A DNA stretch of 64,000 nucleotides from NCBI GenBank assembly GCA_021793155.1, contig JAJYTF010000022.1, forward strand, positions 1 to 64,000, written 5' to 3'. This DNA is from Pseudomonadota bacterium. GTDB taxonomy: Bacteria; Pseudomonadota; Alphaproteobacteria; Rhodospirillales; Magnetospirillaceae. Numbering within the stretch: the stretch's first letter is position 1; each line of letters opens with the position of its first letter. Below the pieces are notes generated by a model, which was not told the DNA's origin, searched no databases, and saw only the letters and a program-made list of their open reading frames with translations. The position numbers and the translations under genes are program-made. Shown piece by piece: positions 15,674 through 28,014 of this stretch.

Positions 15674-17197
15674 CTACGGTCCTTCGGCGGTCAGCGAGCG
15701 TGCCAGGTCGGCCAGCGTCTCGACCAGTCGGGCGCGCAATTCATCGGGTAAGGCCTCATCTGCTTCGCCCAATCGCAACGCCTCGGGGCAGCGCTGCGCC
15801 AGCCAGTCGGCCAGTCGGTTGCGGAACGACCCCACCTGGTCCAACGCCAGGCGGTCGAGCGTGCCGCCCTGCACCGCCAGCAGCAGCGCCACCTGTTGGC
15901 CCAGGCTCTGCGGCGCGAACTGAGGCTGGGCGAGCACCGCCCTGATGCGCCGGCCGTGCTCGATGACCTTGCGGGTGCGCTCGTCGACCATGGTGCCGAA
16001 ACGGGTAAACACTTCGAGCTCCAGGAATTGCTGGTATTCGAGGCGCAAGGATTCGGCCAGGTTCTTCAGCACCGGCGCCTGAGTCTTGCCGCCGACGCGC
16101 GACACCGACAGCCCGACGTTCACCGCCGGCTTCTGGTCCTCGTAGAACAGGTGCGGGTCGAGGTAGATCTGGCCATCGGTGATGGAGATGAGATTGGTCG
16201 GCACATAGGCGCTGATATTGCCGGCCTGGGTCTCGGCGATCGGCAGCGCGGTGAGCGAGCCGCCGCCCAATTCGCCCGAGAGCTTGGCGGCGCGCTCCAA
16301 CAGGCGCGAGTGTATGTAGAATACATCGCCCGGATAGGCCTCGCGGCCGGGCGGCCGGCGCAGCAGCAGCGATAGTTGGCGGTAGACGGCGGCGTGCTTG
16401 GTCAGATCGTCGATGACCAGCAGGACGTCCCGTCCCTGCGCCAGGAAGTGCTCGCCCATGGTGCAGGCGGCATAGGGGGTCAGCCATTGCAGGCCCGGCG
16501 CCGCGTCCGGCCCGCCGATGACGAACAGGCAGCGTTCGATGGCACCGAAGCGGCGCATCGCATCGATGACATTGTTGACCGACGACGATTTCTGGCCGAC
16601 GGCGGCATAGATGCAGATCACCTCGGTGCTGCGCTGGTTGATCATGGCGTCCACCGCCACGGCCGTCTTGCCGGTTCCCCGGTCGCCGATGATCAGTTCG
16701 CGCTGGCCGCGGCCCAAAGGGATCATCGCATCGACCACCAGCAGTCCGCTGGCCAGCGGGCGCTGCACCAGGTCGCGATCGACGATGGCTGGCGCCGGCC
16801 GCTCGACCGGCAGCAGTTCCTCGGCCGGCGGCGGCATGCCGCCGTCCAACGGCATGCCGAAAGCATCGACGACCCGCCCCAGCAGAGCCGCCCCCACCGG
16901 CGCCCGCGCCACCTCGCCGCTGCCGCGGACGTTGGTTCCGGCGGCGATACCGCCGGCATCGCCCAGCAGGATGCAGCCGATTTCCTCTTCTCCCAGGTCG
17001 ATCGCCAGGCCGAGGCTGCCGGATTCGAAGACCAGCAGTTCATCCAGCCGGGTTTCCGGCAGACCGGCCACGGTTGCGACGCCGTCGCCGACCCGCACCA
17101 CCCGGCCGATACGTTCGATGCCCGGGGCGACGGCCATGCCGGCGATCCGCACCTCGGCGTGGCCGATCCACCGGTGCAGTTCGTCAGACAGCGGCAT
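15674..17197 (-). CDS. atpA: N-type ATPase alpha subunit
   Basis: A 507-residue noncatalytic F1 subunit. Walker A is GDRGTGKTAVAVDAMINQ; VLLVIDDLTKHAAVYRQLSL and PGDVFYIHSRLLERAAKL are typical alpha-subunit blocks. The ATG at 17197 lies inside the end of the b-subunit gene, a 14-base overlap, so translation is coupled. Divergence from housekeeping alpha subunits agrees with the N-type. Confidence 0.95.
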   Translation of the reverse strand: MPLSDELHRWIGHAEVRIAGMAVAPGIERIGRVVRVGDGVATVAGLPETRLDELLVFESGSLGLAIDLGEEEIGCILLGDAGGIAAGTNVRGSGEVARAPVGAALLGRVVDAFGMPLDGGMPPPAEELLPVERPAPAIVDRDLVQRPLASGLLVVDAMIPLGRGQRELIIGDRGTGKTAVAVDAMINQRSTEVICIYAAVGQKSSSVNNVIDAMRRFGAIERCLFVIGGPDAAPGLQWLTPYAACTMGEHFLAQGRDVLLVIDDLTKHAAVYRQLSLLLRRPPGREAYPGDVFYIHSRLLERAAKLSGELGGGSLTALPIAETQAGNISAYVPTNLISITDGQIYLDPHLFYEDQKPAVNVGLSVSRVGGKTQAPVLKNLAESLRLEYQQFLELEVFTRFGTMVDERTRKVIEHGRRIRAVLAQPQFAPQSLGQQVALLLAVQGGTLDRLALDQVGSFRNRLADWLAQRCPEALRLGEADEALPDELRARLVETLADLARSLTAEGP

Positions 17198-17939
17198 CCT
17201 GTTTCTCCAACTCGGCGCGCAACCCAACCAGCGCATCCTTCCACGAGAACCGCAGGATGGCGTCCGGGAAGTACAGCTCGGCGCCACCCAGCAGCGTCGG
17301 ATCGACGGCGAAGTCGACGGAAACCGGCCTGCCCAGCGCCTCGGCCAGCCGTTCGCGCCATGCCGCCTCGGCTTCGGCGGCCAGCGCCTCGGCGGTGACC
17401 GCCCGCAATTGGCCGGTCTCGCCCAGCTGGCGAACCAGCGCTTGCCGTTCGGTCTGGGAAAGTGTCGCCAAATGCCGTTCGATCAGTTCGATCCAGCCGG
17501 CGGCGCGGATTCCGGCCGGGGCCGCCGCCAACAGGCGTCCGGCCATGGCGGCGGCAAGCTCCAGGGTGGCCCGCTTGGCGCCGGCCAATGCCGCGGCCTG
17601 TTCCGCCGCCGCCGCCTGGCGTGCCTGCTCGATGATCCGTGCCGCCCGACGGTCCGCCTCGTCCGCCCGTTCCTGCGCCAGCGCCTCGGCCCGCGCCGCG
17701 GCGGCGTTGAGCACGGCGTCGCGTTCGGCCGTGATCCCACTGCGCTGAGCCTCAAGGTCGGCCAGTTCGGTCTGCGCTCTGCTTTGGGCGGCGGCGGCAT
17801 CGGCGAGCTGGCCTTCGATCAGGCTGCGCCGCGCATCCATCACGCCGAGGATCGGCCGGTAGAGAAAGCGGTACAGCAGCCAGCACAGAATTAGGACGTT
17901 GACCGTCTGCAGCGCCAGCGTCGTCCAGTCGAGATGCAT
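17184..17939 (-). CDS. atpF: N-type ATPase b subunit with extended C-terminus
   Basis: A 251-residue peripheral-stalk subunit with one membrane segment (LALQTVNVLILCWLLYRFLY) and then a long Ala/Glu/Arg-rich coiled coil. It is about 90 residues longer than a typical b subunit; the C-terminal ~90 residues resemble delta-like sequence, which fits N-ATPase operons that lack a separate delta gene. It begins two bases before the c-subunit stop. Confidence 0.92.
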   Translation of the reverse strand: MHLDWTTLALQTVNVLILCWLLYRFLYRPILGVMDARRSLIEGQLADAAAAQSRAQTELADLEAQRSGITAERDAVLNAAAARAEALAQERADEADRRAARIIEQARQAAAAEQAAALAGAKRATLELAAAMAGRLLAAAPAGIRAAGWIELIERHLATLSQTERQALVRQLGETGQLRAVTAEALAAEAEAAWRERLAEALGRPVSVDFAVDPTLLGGAELYFPDAILRFSWKDALVGLRAELEKQDAAV

Positions 17940-17940
17940 G

Positions 17941-18183
17941 TCAGCCGGCGTATGGATTGGCGAACAGGAGCAGCAGGGCGACGACCAGGCAATAGATCGC
18001 CATGGTCTCGATCATCGCCAGGCCGACGAACAGGGTGCGCGACAGGGTGCCGGCGGCATCGGGTTGACGGGCGATGGCGTCCATGCAGGCGGCCACCGCC
18101 CGGCCCTCGGCCAGGGCGGGGCCGACGGAACCGATGGACACCGCCAGGGCGGCGCCAATGATGCTGAGGAGTTTTGCGTCCAT
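17941..18183 (-). CDS. atpE: N-type ATPase c subunit
   Basis: An 80-residue hairpin of two membrane helices forming the rotor ring. The ion-site glutamate is E59 in GLAMIETMAIY, with T60 and Y64 in the positions used by sodium-binding c subunits. Helix 1 has a second carboxylate, E26 in GPALAEGRAV. This two-carboxylate layout is described for N-ATPase rotors; whether the ion is sodium or proton cannot be read from sequence. The loop ARQPD is standard. Confidence 0.94.
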   Translation of the reverse strand: MDAKLLSIIGAALAVSIGSVGPALAEGRAVAACMDAIARQPDAAGTLSRTLFVGLAMIETMAIYCLVVALLLLFANPYAG

Positions 18184-18193
18184 GGAACCTCCG

Positions 18194-18862
18194 TTAGCCT
18201 CCCTCGATGCCGCCGACCGCGGCGCCGATAAAGACGGTTGCCAGGATGGTGAAGATGTAGGCCTGGACGATACCGACCAGGATTTCCAGGGCCATCAGAG
18301 GGATGGGCACCAGCAGCCCGGCCAGGGCGATGACCATGGCGATGACGAACTCGCCGCTCATGACGTTGCCGAACAGTCGCACCATCAGGGAAAAATGCCG
18401 TGTCACCTCGGACAGCAGGTTGAGCGGCAACATGATCAGCTTGGGTTTGGCGAAGCCGGACAGATAGCCGAGCAGGCCGTGCGCCCGCACGCCATAGGCA
18501 TGCACCGAGACGAAGACGATGAGGGCCAACGCGGCGGTGGTCTCCAGCTTGGCGGTGGGGGGCTGCACGCCGGGAATCAGGCCCGACAGGTTGGCGGTCA
18601 CCAGGAACAGGAACAGCGTTCCCAGGAGCGGCAGGTAGGGACGGGGATCCTTGCGCAGAACCTCCTCGATCTGCCCCAGGATGCCGGTGATCACCAGTTC
18701 CAGCGCCGCCTGGCGCCGGTCCGGGCGGATCTCCAACCGGCGTGTCGCCAGCCAGCTGGCCAGCGTCATGCCGGCCATGATCGCCCAGGTGGTCAGAACC
18801 GGCCGGGTCAGGCTGAGCGGGCCCAGCCGGAACACTTCGATGCTGGTCAGCGGCGATTCCAT
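18194..18862 (-). CDS. atpB: N-type ATPase a subunit
   Basis: A 222-residue membrane subunit carrying the ion half-channels. The essential arginine is in SLMVRLFGNVMSGEF, preceded by PLNLLSEVTRHF; the C-terminal helix includes EILVGIVQAYIFTILATVF. The ATG at 18862 overlaps the atpR stop by one base (TGATG). Confidence 0.94.
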   Translation of the reverse strand: MESPLTSIEVFRLGPLSLTRPVLTTWAIMAGMTLASWLATRRLEIRPDRRQAALELVITGILGQIEEVLRKDPRPYLPLLGTLFLFLVTANLSGLIPGVQPPTAKLETTAALALIVFVSVHAYGVRAHGLLGYLSGFAKPKLIMLPLNLLSEVTRHFSLMVRLFGNVMSGEFVIAMVIALAGLLVPIPLMALEILVGIVQAYIFTILATVFIGAAVGGIEGG

Positions 18863-19134
18863 CACCGTACCTGGCGCAAGGCGATGGCGCGCGCCACCAG
18901 GAACCCGCCCAGCGCCGCCAGCAGGGGAAAAGCCCCAAGCTGCGCGGCCAGCCAAAACAGCGCGGTTGCCGCGGCCAGGCGTCCGACGGTGAGGCTCAGC
19001 GCTGCCGCCCGTCCGCCTGGCCGGGCGAACATCAGGGCGCTGCGGCGAAGCAGGGCGAAATACAACAGACCGAACGCCAGACCGCTCAGGGCAGTGCCGG
19101 CAGCGTGCAGGATGATGGGGAGTTGCCCGGTCAT
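18862..19134 (-). CDS. atpR: N-ATPase-specific membrane protein AtpR
   Basis: A 90-residue, mostly hydrophobic protein with about three membrane segments (AAGTALSGLAFGLLYFALLR, LAAATALFWLAAQLGAFPLL). Position between atpQ and atpB and its size identify it as AtpR, found only in N-ATPase operons; its exact role is unclear, possibly rotor assembly. The ATG at 19134 overlaps the atpQ stop in ATGA. Confidence 0.85.
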   Translation of the reverse strand: MTGQLPIILHAAGTALSGLAFGLLYFALLRRSALMFARPGGRAAALSLTVGRLAAATALFWLAAQLGAFPLLAALGGFLVARAIALRQVR

Positions 19135-19418
19135 TCGCGATGGATCCGTTTCCACGCCAGATGGCAGCCCAGCGCCAGGCCGGCCGCCATCAGCCCCAGC
19201 GTCCAGAACAGTCGCGAGGGGCCGGGCAGATGGGCGTCCAGCCAGCGGCCAGCGAAAATGCCGAGCAGGGTGGGCACGACGATGGTCCAGCCCAGCATGC
19301 CGATCATCGCCAGGTTCTGGCCAATCGTCCGCTCGCCCTCGCGCCGGCCCTGCTCCCTGCGCAGGCGCCGTTGGCGGACCGTCCGGTCCAGGCGTTCGGG
19401 GTGGTTGTTGGAAGTCAT
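19131..19418 (-). CDS. atpQ: N-ATPase-specific protein AtpQ (AtpI-like)
   Basis: A 95-residue protein with a basic N-terminus (RQRRLRREQGRREGER) and two membrane segments, related to AtpI of other operons. AtpI helps assemble the c ring and may carry magnesium; the same is likely here. The ATG at 19418 gives the family N-terminus. The gap to atpC (142 bases) is the longest inside the operon. Confidence 0.85.
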   Translation of the reverse strand: MTSNNHPERLDRTVRQRRLRREQGRREGERTIGQNLAMIGMLGWTIVVPTLLGIFAGRWLDAHLPGPSRLFWTLGLMAAGLALGCHLAWKRIHRE

Positions 19419-19560
19419 TGTGCGGGGCCCTTCAGGCGCCGGGCGGGGTATGTCCGCATCCCTTGGCTTTCGCGCCAACGACGGCGCGGTCCATCAATGG
19501 GCCAGTCGCGAGCGCAGCCCGCTCCGGGGGCGTGACTCTCAGGTGCCGCGCTTGAATTCT

Positions 19561-21434
<1,874 letters not shown>

Positions 21435-21537
21435 CTAACCGAGCGATCCATTATGGGGCGCTCCTTTTCGCGCTTCAAGGTTGAGCTGGGGTGGTCGCCC
21501 CTCGTCTGCCGAATGCCTCGGATGCAAAGACTCGGTT

Positions 21538-22089
21538 TCAGATCATCGAGGTGGACATCAGCTCGGCGAGCAGGCGCCGGCCTTCTGGCCAGCCGCCCAG
21601 GCCGGAATTGCCGTTGATGTGGCCGGCTCGGCCGATCTCCACCAGCTGCGCCCGCCAGGACTGGGCGAATTCGTGGGCCCGTTCGATATCGACATAGCTG
21701 TCGTCGCTGCTTGCCACCACCAGCGACGGGAACGGCAATGGATCGCGTGGGATCGGCGCGAAGCCCCAGGTGGATGGCGGGGTGCGCGATTCGTCTTCGA
21801 CATCGGCGGGGGCCACCAGCATCGCGGCGGCGATGCGCCCCGTCGCTCCCCCGCGGGCCCAATGGGCGACCAGGGCGCAGGACAGGCTGTGGGCCACCAG
21901 GACCACCGGCGAAGGGGCGGCGACCACCGCATCCTGCAGGCGATCAATCCATTCCGGCAGGACGGGATTCTCCCAATCCTCCTGGTCGACTCGTGCGGCG
22001 CCAGGCGTGGACAGCTGCCACAGCGTCTGCCAGTGCGCAAGCCCCGAATCCCCCAGGCCCGGCAGAATCAGCATCGTGGTCTGGTGCAT
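21538..22089 (-). CDS. RBBP9/YdeN-family serine hydrolase
   Basis: A 183-residue alpha/beta hydrolase: LILPGLGDSGLAHWQTLWQ, nucleophile VLVAHSLSCALVAHW (Ser in HSLS), DDSYVDIERA and GRAGHINGNSGLGGWPEG with the catalytic His. Bacterial members hydrolyse small esters; the natural substrate is unknown. The ATG at 22089 follows GAGGAAC; an earlier ATG at 22113 is less likely. Confidence 0.88.
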   Translation of the reverse strand: MHQTTMLILPGLGDSGLAHWQTLWQLSTPGAARVDQEDWENPVLPEWIDRLQDAVVAAPSPVVLVAHSLSCALVAHWARGGATGRIAAAMLVAPADVEDESRTPPSTWGFAPIPRDPLPFPSLVVASSDDSYVDIERAHEFAQSWRAQLVEIGRAGHINGNSGLGGWPEGRRLLAELMSTSMI

Positions 22090-22150
22090 GTTCGTTCCTC
22101 GGGCGCGGACCATCCCCCCTTCCTCTCAATGACCGATTCTGAGGCAAGGA

Positions 22151-22933
22151 TCAACCGAAACGGCCGGTGATGTAGTCCTGGGTGCGCGTTTCCCGAGGAT
22201 TGCTGAACAGCTGTCCGGTCTCGCCGAACTCGATCAACTCGCCCAGATACATGAAACCCACATAGTCGCCGATGCGCGCCGCCTGCTGCATGTTATGGGT
22301 CACTACGATCAGGCAGTAGTCGCGGCGCAATTCGCAGACCAGTTCGTCGATCAGTGCCGTGGAAATGGGGTCGAGGGCCGACGCGGGTTCGTCCAGCAGG
22401 AGCACCTCGGGCTTGATGGCGATGGCCCGAGCGATGCAAAGCCGCTGCTGCTGACCGCCCGACAGGCTGAGGCCGCTTTGCCGCAGCTTGTCTTTCACCT
22501 CGTCCCACAGGGCGGCTTGCCGCAAGGCCCGCTCCACCTCGTCTTCCAGTTCGAGCCGCGACAGCCGGTGATAGAGTTTGATGGGAAAGGCGATGTTGTC
22601 GAAGATCGACATCGGAAAGGGCGTCGGCTTCTGGAATACCATGCCGACCCGTGCCCGCAGGCCCGTCAGGTCGCCTCTCCATAGCAGGATGTTTTCTCCG
22701 TCCAGCAGGATCTCGCCTTCCGCCCGCTGGCCGGGCGAGGAGGAGATGCGGTTCAGAGCGCGCAGCAGCGTCGACTTGCCGCAGCCCGAGGGACCGATCA
22801 GCGTGGTCACCCGGCGATCCTGGAAGAGGATCGAGATGTCCTTCAGCGCCTGGTTCTCGCCGTAAAAATAGTTAAGGCAGTGGACCTCGATCTTCGGCGG
22901 GTTGGGCGGCAAGGGCCCTCCTATTCCTTCCAT
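22151..22933 (-). CDS. pstB: Phosphate ABC transporter ATP-binding protein
   Basis: A 260-residue ATPase of the high-affinity phosphate importer. Walker A is GPSGCGKST, the signature is [18 protein letters not shown], and Walker B is [32 protein letters not shown] and the C-terminal DYITGRFG are typical of PstB. It follows pstA with a 5-base gap. No phoU follows within the window. Confidence 0.95.
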   Translation of the reverse strand: MEGIGGPLPPNPPKIEVHCLNYFYGENQALKDISILFQDRRVTTLIGPSGCGKSTLLRALNRISSSPGQRAEGEILLDGENILLWRGDLTGLRARVGMVFQKPTPFPMSIFDNIAFPIKLYHRLSRLELEDEVERALRQAALWDEVKDKLRQSGLSLSGGQQQRLCIARAIAIKPEVLLLDEPASALDPISTALIDELVCELRRDYCLIVVTHNMQQAARIGDYVGFMYLGELIEFGETGQLFSNPRETRTQDYITGRFG

Positions 22934-22938
22934 GAGTG

Positions 22939-23787
22939 TCACCGATGCCGTCGGCGGGCGACCAGACGGGCCGAGATGTTCAGCGCCAGGACGGCGACGC
23001 TGATGAGCAGGGCGCCGGCCCAAGCCAGCTGTTGCCAGTTGGGATAGGGGCTCATAGCGAACTGGAAGATGGCCACTGGCAGGCTGGCCGTCGGTCTGTC
23101 GAGGCCCGAGGTCAAAAACTGGTTGTTCAGGGCGGTGAACAGCAGCGGCGCCGTCTCGCCGGAGATGCGAGCCACCGCCAGCAGCACACCGGTGAGAATG
23201 CCGTCGGCTGCCGCCCGCCAGGCGATGCAGACGATCACGCGCCAGCGCGGGGCGCCCAGCGCCGTTCCCGCCTCTCGCAGGGAATCGGGAACCAGGTTCA
23301 GGATGTCCTCGGTGGTCCGCACCACCACCGGCAGGGCGATCAGGGCCAGTGCGAAGGCGCCGGCCCAGCCAGAAAAATGCCCTGCCGGCTGGACCGCAAG
23401 CCCGTAGACGAACAGCCCGATGATGATGGAGGGCACCGACAGCAAGGTATCGTTGAGGAACCGCACTGTCTGGGCCAGGCGTCCGCGGCGGCCATACTCC
23501 GCAAGGTAGGTGCCGGCCAGCATGCCCACGGGAGTGGCGGCGGCGATGGCCACGGCGGTCATCGCCAGGCTGCCCAGGATGGCGTTGAGCAGGCCGCCGT
23601 CGCCGCCAGGGGTGGGGGTGGTCCTGGTGAAGGTGGCGAGGCTGAGTGCGCCGATGCCGCGCATCAACAGGGCGTACAGGATCAGCGCCAGGGCTGCCAG
23701 GGCCGCCAGCGTTCCCGCCCAGGCGAAGCCGCTCATCACTGCGTTGGTGGCGTGGCGGCGGGACAGGACCGGTGGGTCGGGCGTCAT
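22939..23787 (-). CDS. pstA: Phosphate ABC transporter permease PstA
   Basis: A 282-residue inner-membrane permease with about six membrane segments. Family blocks include [47 protein letters not shown] and [23 protein letters not shown]. Its ATG at 23787 overlaps the pstC stop in ATGA. Confidence 0.95.
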   Translation of the reverse strand: MTPDPPVLSRRHATNAVMSGFAWAGTLAALAALALILYALLMRGIGALSLATFTRTTPTPGGDGGLLNAILGSLAMTAVAIAAATPVGMLAGTYLAEYGRRGRLAQTVRFLNDTLLSVPSIIIGLFVYGLAVQPAGHFSGWAGAFALALIALPVVVRTTEDILNLVPDSLREAGTALGAPRWRVIVCIAWRAAADGILTGVLLAVARISGETAPLLFTALNNQFLTSGLDRPTASLPVAIFQFAMSPYPNWQQLAWAGALLISVAVLALNISARLVARRRHR

Positions 23788-24764
23788 GAGGCGGCATCCG
23801 GCGAGGCCCGCCCCAGCAGCAGGCGTGCGACGGCAAGGACGGCGAAGGTGATGACGAACAGGATGAGTCCGAGGGCCAGCAGGCTCGACAAATAGATGTC
23901 GCCCACCGCTTCGGTGAATTCGTTGGCCAGGGTCGCCGAAATCGTCGTTCCCGGGGCCAGCAGCGAGGCCGAGACCTGATGGGCATTGCCGATGACGAAC
24001 GTCACCGCCATGGTTTCCCCCAGAGCCCGGCCCAACCCGAGCATCACTCCACCCAACAGGCCGCGCGAGGTATAGGGCACGAGGACATGGCGGAACACTT
24101 CCCAGCGCGTGGCGCCGACGGCGAAAGCGGCTTCCCGCAGCAATGGGGGAACGTCGCCGATTACATGGCGAGCCACGGCCGCGACATAAGGCAGAATCAT
24201 CACGGCGAGAATCAGTCCGGCGGTGAGCATGCCGATGCCGAAGGGCGCACCCTGGAACAGGGCGCCGACCCCCGGCAGCGGCCCCAACAAGCCTGTCAAC
24301 GTGGGTTGCACATGCGCCGCCAGGAACGGCGAAAGGACAAACAGTCCCCACATGCCGTAAATGATGCTGGGGATAGCGGCCAGAAGTTCGATTCCCACCG
24401 TCAGGGTGGGGCGCAGGCCGTGCGGGCAGAGCTCGTTGATGAAGAAGGCGATGCCGAAAGCCGCCGGCACACCCAGCAGCATGGCGATCGCCGAGGTCAC
24501 CAGCGTCCCATATATCGCCGGCAGAGCGCCGAAGGTCTCGGTGACCGGGTTCCATTCGGTGGCGAGCAGGAAGCCCCAGCCGAAGCGCTGCAGCGCGGGA
24601 AGGCCGTCGGCCATCAGCAAGGCGAAGACCCCAACCAGCGCCGCGACCACCAGGACGGCCGATGCCTGGGTCGCGCCGCGAAAGCCCTGTTCCCAGACGG
24701 CGCTCCTCTGGACTCCCCACAGCATCCGCGGCTCGGCCCGCCTCTGCACCCTTGTGCTTTCCAT
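23784..24764 (-). CDS. pstC: Phosphate ABC transporter permease PstC
   Basis: A 326-residue inner-membrane permease. Diagnostic stretches: [36 protein letters not shown], and [20 protein letters not shown]. The ATG at 24764, preceded by AGGATCG, gives the family-like start; the open frame continues upstream to 24869 but that part overlaps the pstS end. Confidence 0.94.
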   Translation of the reverse strand: MESTRVQRRAEPRMLWGVQRSAVWEQGFRGATQASAVLVVAALVGVFALLMADGLPALQRFGWGFLLATEWNPVTETFGALPAIYGTLVTSAIAMLLGVPAAFGIAFFINELCPHGLRPTLTVGIELLAAIPSIIYGMWGLFVLSPFLAAHVQPTLTGLLGPLPGVGALFQGAPFGIGMLTAGLILAVMILPYVAAVARHVIGDVPPLLREAAFAVGATRWEVFRHVLVPYTSRGLLGGVMLGLGRALGETMAVTFVIGNAHQVSASLLAPGTTISATLANEFTEAVGDIYLSSLLALGLILFVITFAVLAVARLLLGRASPDAAS

Positions 24765-24814
24765 CGATCCTGCGGGAGCATGTGATTTCCGGTCGCCCGG
24801 AGGCTCCCCCTCCC

Positions 24815-25870
24815 TCATTGGGCCGGCCACACAGGTTTGCCATCGGCGGTTTTCACGTCCCGCTTCCAAGCCTGTTCGACCAGCGCCGCCACCTGTTGCG
24901 GCATGGGCACGTAGTCGAGCTGTTGCGCCGTCTGGCCTCCGTTATGGTAAGCCCAGTCGAAGAATTTCAAGACCTGCTGCGTCCGATTCGGGGAGTCCTG
25001 CACCCGATGAAACAGAATGAAGCTGGCGCCGCTGATCGGCCAGCTGCCCTTTCCCGGCTGGTTGGTCAGGACGAGGTGGAAGTCCTTGGCATTGTGCCAG
25101 TCGGCATTAGCCGCCGCCGCACCGAAGCTGGCGGCGTCAGGGTTGACGAAGTCGCCATCGCGGTTCTGCAGCTGCGCGTAGGCCAGCTTGTTCTGCAGGG
25201 CATAGGCGAATTCCACATAGCCGATCGCTCCCGGCGTCCGTCTGCTGAAATTGGCCACTCCTTCATTCCCCTTGCCGCCCAGGCCGACCGGCCATTGCAC
25301 CGAGGTGCTGGATCCGACCTTGGCCTTCCATTCGGGGCTGACCTGCGACAGGTAGTTGGTGAAAAGGAACGTGGTTCCCGAGCCGTCGGCCCGGTGGATC
25401 ACCGCGATCGCCTGGCTGGGCAGCTTCAGTTCGGGGTTCAATCCGGCAACGGCCGGATCGTTCCATCTGGTGATCTTGCCGAGGTAGATCGCGGCGAGCA
25501 CCGGGCCGGACAGCCTGAGTTGGCCGGGACCGATGCCCGGGATATTGACGACGGGCACCGCACCGCCCATCACCATGGGCCATTGGATCAGGCCGTTCTT
25601 GTCGAGGTCGGCCGGCTGCAGCGGCATGTCGGAGGCGCCGAAGTCCACGGTTCGGGCCTCGATCTGCTTGATGCCGCCGCCGGACCCGATGGATTGGTAA
25701 TTGAGCGCGATGCCGGTCTGCGCCTTGTACTGTTCGGCCCATTTGGCGTAGACGGGATAGGGGAAAGTGGCACCGGCACCGGTAATTTCTCCGCTCGACG
25801 CGGCAAGCGCGGCCGTGCCGTAGAAGGCCATCGCGGCGGCGCCGGCGAGAGCCCGAAAGCACCCTTTCAT
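24815..25870 (-). CDS. pstS: Periplasmic phosphate-binding protein PstS
   Basis: A 351-residue protein with a signal peptide ending near AALAASS. The phosphate-binding blocks are present: [38 protein letters not shown] and [20 protein letters not shown]. It is the first gene of pstSCAB. The 214-base region upstream to the divergent DUF2333 gene should hold a PhoB-controlled promoter, but no clear Pho box is visible. Confidence 0.95.
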   Translation of the reverse strand: MKGCFRALAGAAAMAFYGTAALAASSGEITGAGATFPYPVYAKWAEQYKAQTGIALNYQSIGSGGGIKQIEARTVDFGASDMPLQPADLDKNGLIQWPMVMGGAVPVVNIPGIGPGQLRLSGPVLAAIYLGKITRWNDPAVAGLNPELKLPSQAIAVIHRADGSGTTFLFTNYLSQVSPEWKAKVGSSTSVQWPVGLGGKGNEGVANFSRRTPGAIGYVEFAYALQNKLAYAQLQNRDGDFVNPDAASFGAAAANADWHNAKDFHLVLTNQPGKGSWPISGASFILFHRVQDSPNRTQQVLKFFDWAYHNGGQTAQQLDYVPMPQQVAALVEQAWKRDVKTADGKPVWPAQ

Positions 25871-26084
25871 CGCAGTCTCCGAGGGCTGTTTCCGAGGGCG
25901 GTGGCGAGAACCGTCCCCGGTAGAACGTTCACCCGCCGGATTTCGATCCGCCGCGCGCCTCGATTTCATGAAAGCTTAATCAATATCGGCCGAGGCGGAT
26001 GAGAAGCCGCCCGGGGCGGGCTCAGCGCTTTGGCTCGGGCCGCCGCCATGGTATTTTCGAAGTAAATGTTCGGAGTGTTTCCCC

Positions 26085-27107
26085 ATGACGATGGCCCCGT
26101 TGCAGGCGCTGAAGACGAAACTCGGCGACACCAAAGATGCCTTGTTCGACTGGTTCGCCGGTTCCGGGATGCTCGGCAAGGCGGTGGCGGGTGGTCTGGC
26201 CGCCGTGGTGGTCGTGTTCTTCGGCGTATTCATCTACCAATATCGGATCGATGACGACCGTGACCTCAAGCCGGCACCCGAGCATGTTATGGCAGGGGGC
26301 AGCCAGGCGGTCGCCATGGCGGCCACGCTGATGGACCTGGAAATCCGCCACTGGGCGCCCAACAAGCCATGGTTCTACCCCATCGCCCACAGCACCAACA
26401 TGGTCGCTTACCAGAAGGGGATCCAGTACGCGGTGGCGCAATGGGCCACCCAGATGACCGATTTCCTCGGGCGCGAGCGGGGATCGGGCGAGGCCGACCC
26501 CAATCTGGTCGCAGCCAAAGGGCTGCTCAATTACGATCCGACCGCCTTCATCTTGCCGAGCGCCGTGTCTCAGTACCGCGAGGGAATTCGCAACCTCGAC
26601 GAATACAATCGGCGGCTGGCCCGCGGCCAGGCGAAATACGACAAGATCGCCAGCAGCCTGTCGGACTTCCTGGTCAAGATCAGCAAGGATATGGGCAGCC
26701 AATCCGGCACCATCGAATTGACGGTGCTCTCGCCGGACGATTTCACCGAGGCCGAAAAGCAAAGGCTCACCGACAACCAGCGGCGGGTCCTTTCCAGTAA
26801 CAGCGGCTATTTCGACGGGCGGGCGACCAAGGTGTTCTTCGCCACCAAGGGGAGGATGTACGCCTATTACCTGATCCTCGAAGGGCTCGGCGAAGACTAT
26901 GGCGAGGTGATCGCCGCCAAGGGCGCGGAAGAGCATTGGCGCAACATGCTGGTATCGCTGCGTTCCGGCGCGTCGTTCTACAAGTTCTTCGTAGCCAACG
27001 GCGCTGGCGGGTCCTATTTCACGCCATCGGACCTCGCCTACCAGGGCTTTTTCCTGCTGCGTTTCGACAAACAGCTGCAGGAGCTCGCCGACATCCTCAA
27101 CCGGTGA
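26085..27107 (+). CDS. DUF2333 family membrane-anchored protein
   Basis: A 340-residue protein with one N-terminal membrane segment (AVAGGLAAVVVVFFGVFIYQ) and a large periplasmic part: IRHWAPNKPWFYPIAHSTNM, YAVAQWATQMTDFLGRERGS and YQGFFLLRFDKQLQELAD fit DUF2333. No function is known. The last 11 bases overlap the end of the convergent oxyR gene. Confidence 0.88.
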   Translation: MTMAPLQALKTKLGDTKDALFDWFAGSGMLGKAVAGGLAAVVVVFFGVFIYQYRIDDDRDLKPAPEHVMAGGSQAVAMAATLMDLEIRHWAPNKPWFYPIAHSTNMVAYQKGIQYAVAQWATQMTDFLGRERGSGEADPNLVAAKGLLNYDPTAFILPSAVSQYREGIRNLDEYNRRLARGQAKYDKIASSLSDFLVKISKDMGSQSGTIELTVLSPDDFTEAEKQRLTDNQRRVLSSNSGYFDGRATKVFFATKGRMYAYYLILEGLGEDYGEVIAAKGAEEHWRNMLVSLRSGASFYKFFVANGAGGSYFTPSDLAYQGFFLLRFDKQLQELADILNR

Positions 27108-28014
27108 GGGCGTCGGCGAAGAACCGCCCCAGCGCCTGCATTTCCGCCTTGCGCGGCGATGAGGCGCGCCAGGCGAGGCCGATCCGGCGTTTGGCCTCGG
27201 GGTCTGCCAGCGGCTTGGCGATCAGTCCGGTCCCGGCCAGGGCGCCGGCATCGACGGCCATCTTCGGCAGCAGGGTCACTCCCAATCCGCCGGCCACCAT
27301 TTGGATGACCGTATGCAGGCTGGTCCCCACCAGGCCGTGGCCGCCGCCCGAACGGTCCACCAGCCGGCAAGCGGACAGTGCGTGCTCCCGCAGGCAGTGT
27401 CCTTCCCCCAGCAGCAGGAGCTCATCGGCCGGAAGGTCGGGCATGGCGGTGGCCGTGCCCTGCGCCAGCGGATGGCCGGGCGGTACCACCAGCAGAAATG
27501 GGTCGTCCCCCAGCTCAAGGATTTCAGCCCCCTCCAACGGCCAGGGCAGGGCCAGCAGCAGGGCGTCCAACTCGGCCGCCCTGAGGTCATCGGCCAGGCG
27601 GGCGGACAGATCCTCCTTGAGGACCAGGCGCAGTTGCGGATGAGCGGCGCGCAACCGCGGTAGAGTGCGCGGCAGCAAATATGGAGCGATGGTCGGAATG
27701 ACGCCGAGCCGCAACGCACCCGACAAGGGCGCGTCGGCCGCCCTTACCTCGTCCACCAGATCCTGGGCATCGGCCAAGAGGCGCCTAGCCCTCGCGGCAA
27801 CGGCAAGGCCGAGCGGCGTCAGGTGCACGTGGCGCGTGGTCCGCTCGACCAGCGCCGTACCCAGCAGTGTTTCCAGTTCCTGCAGCCCGGCGCTCAAGGT
27901 CGATTGGGTGACCAGGCAAGCCTCCGCCGCCCGGCCGAAATGGCCGAATTCGGCCAATGCGGTCAGGTAGCGGAGCTGGCGAAGGGTGGGTAGTGGGGTC
28001 AATCCCTCTCTCAT
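27097..28014 (-). CDS. oxyR: Hydrogen peroxide sensor OxyR (LysR family)
   Basis: A 305-residue regulator. The N-terminal HTH is FGHFGRAAEACLVTQSTLS; the effector domain has the redox pair C207 and C216 in GEGHCLREHALSAC, spaced as in E. coli OxyR (C199/C208). Oxidation of this pair activates transcription of peroxide-defence genes. The ATG at 28014 overlaps the stop of the rubredoxin reductase gene in ATGA, so OxyR is co-translated with the genes it probably controls. Confidence 0.92.
   Translation of the reverse strand: MREGLTPLPTLRQLRYLTALAEFGHFGRAAEACLVTQSTLSAGLQELETLLGTALVERTTRHVHLTPLGLAVAARARRLLADAQDLVDEVRAADAPLSGALRLGVIPTIAPYLLPRTLPRLRAAHPQLRLVLKEDLSARLADDLRAAELDALLLALPWPLEGAEILELGDDPFLLVVPPGHPLAQGTATAMPDLPADELLLLGEGHCLREHALSACRLVDRSGGGHGLVGTSLHTVIQMVAGGLGVTLLPKMAVDAGALAGTGLIAKPLADPEAKRRIGLAWRASSPRKAEMQALGRFFADALTG

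Noticed and set aside
25871-26084. Pho box before pstS
   Set aside because: Only a single half-like element (TTTCATGAAA) is visible, without the second direct repeat.
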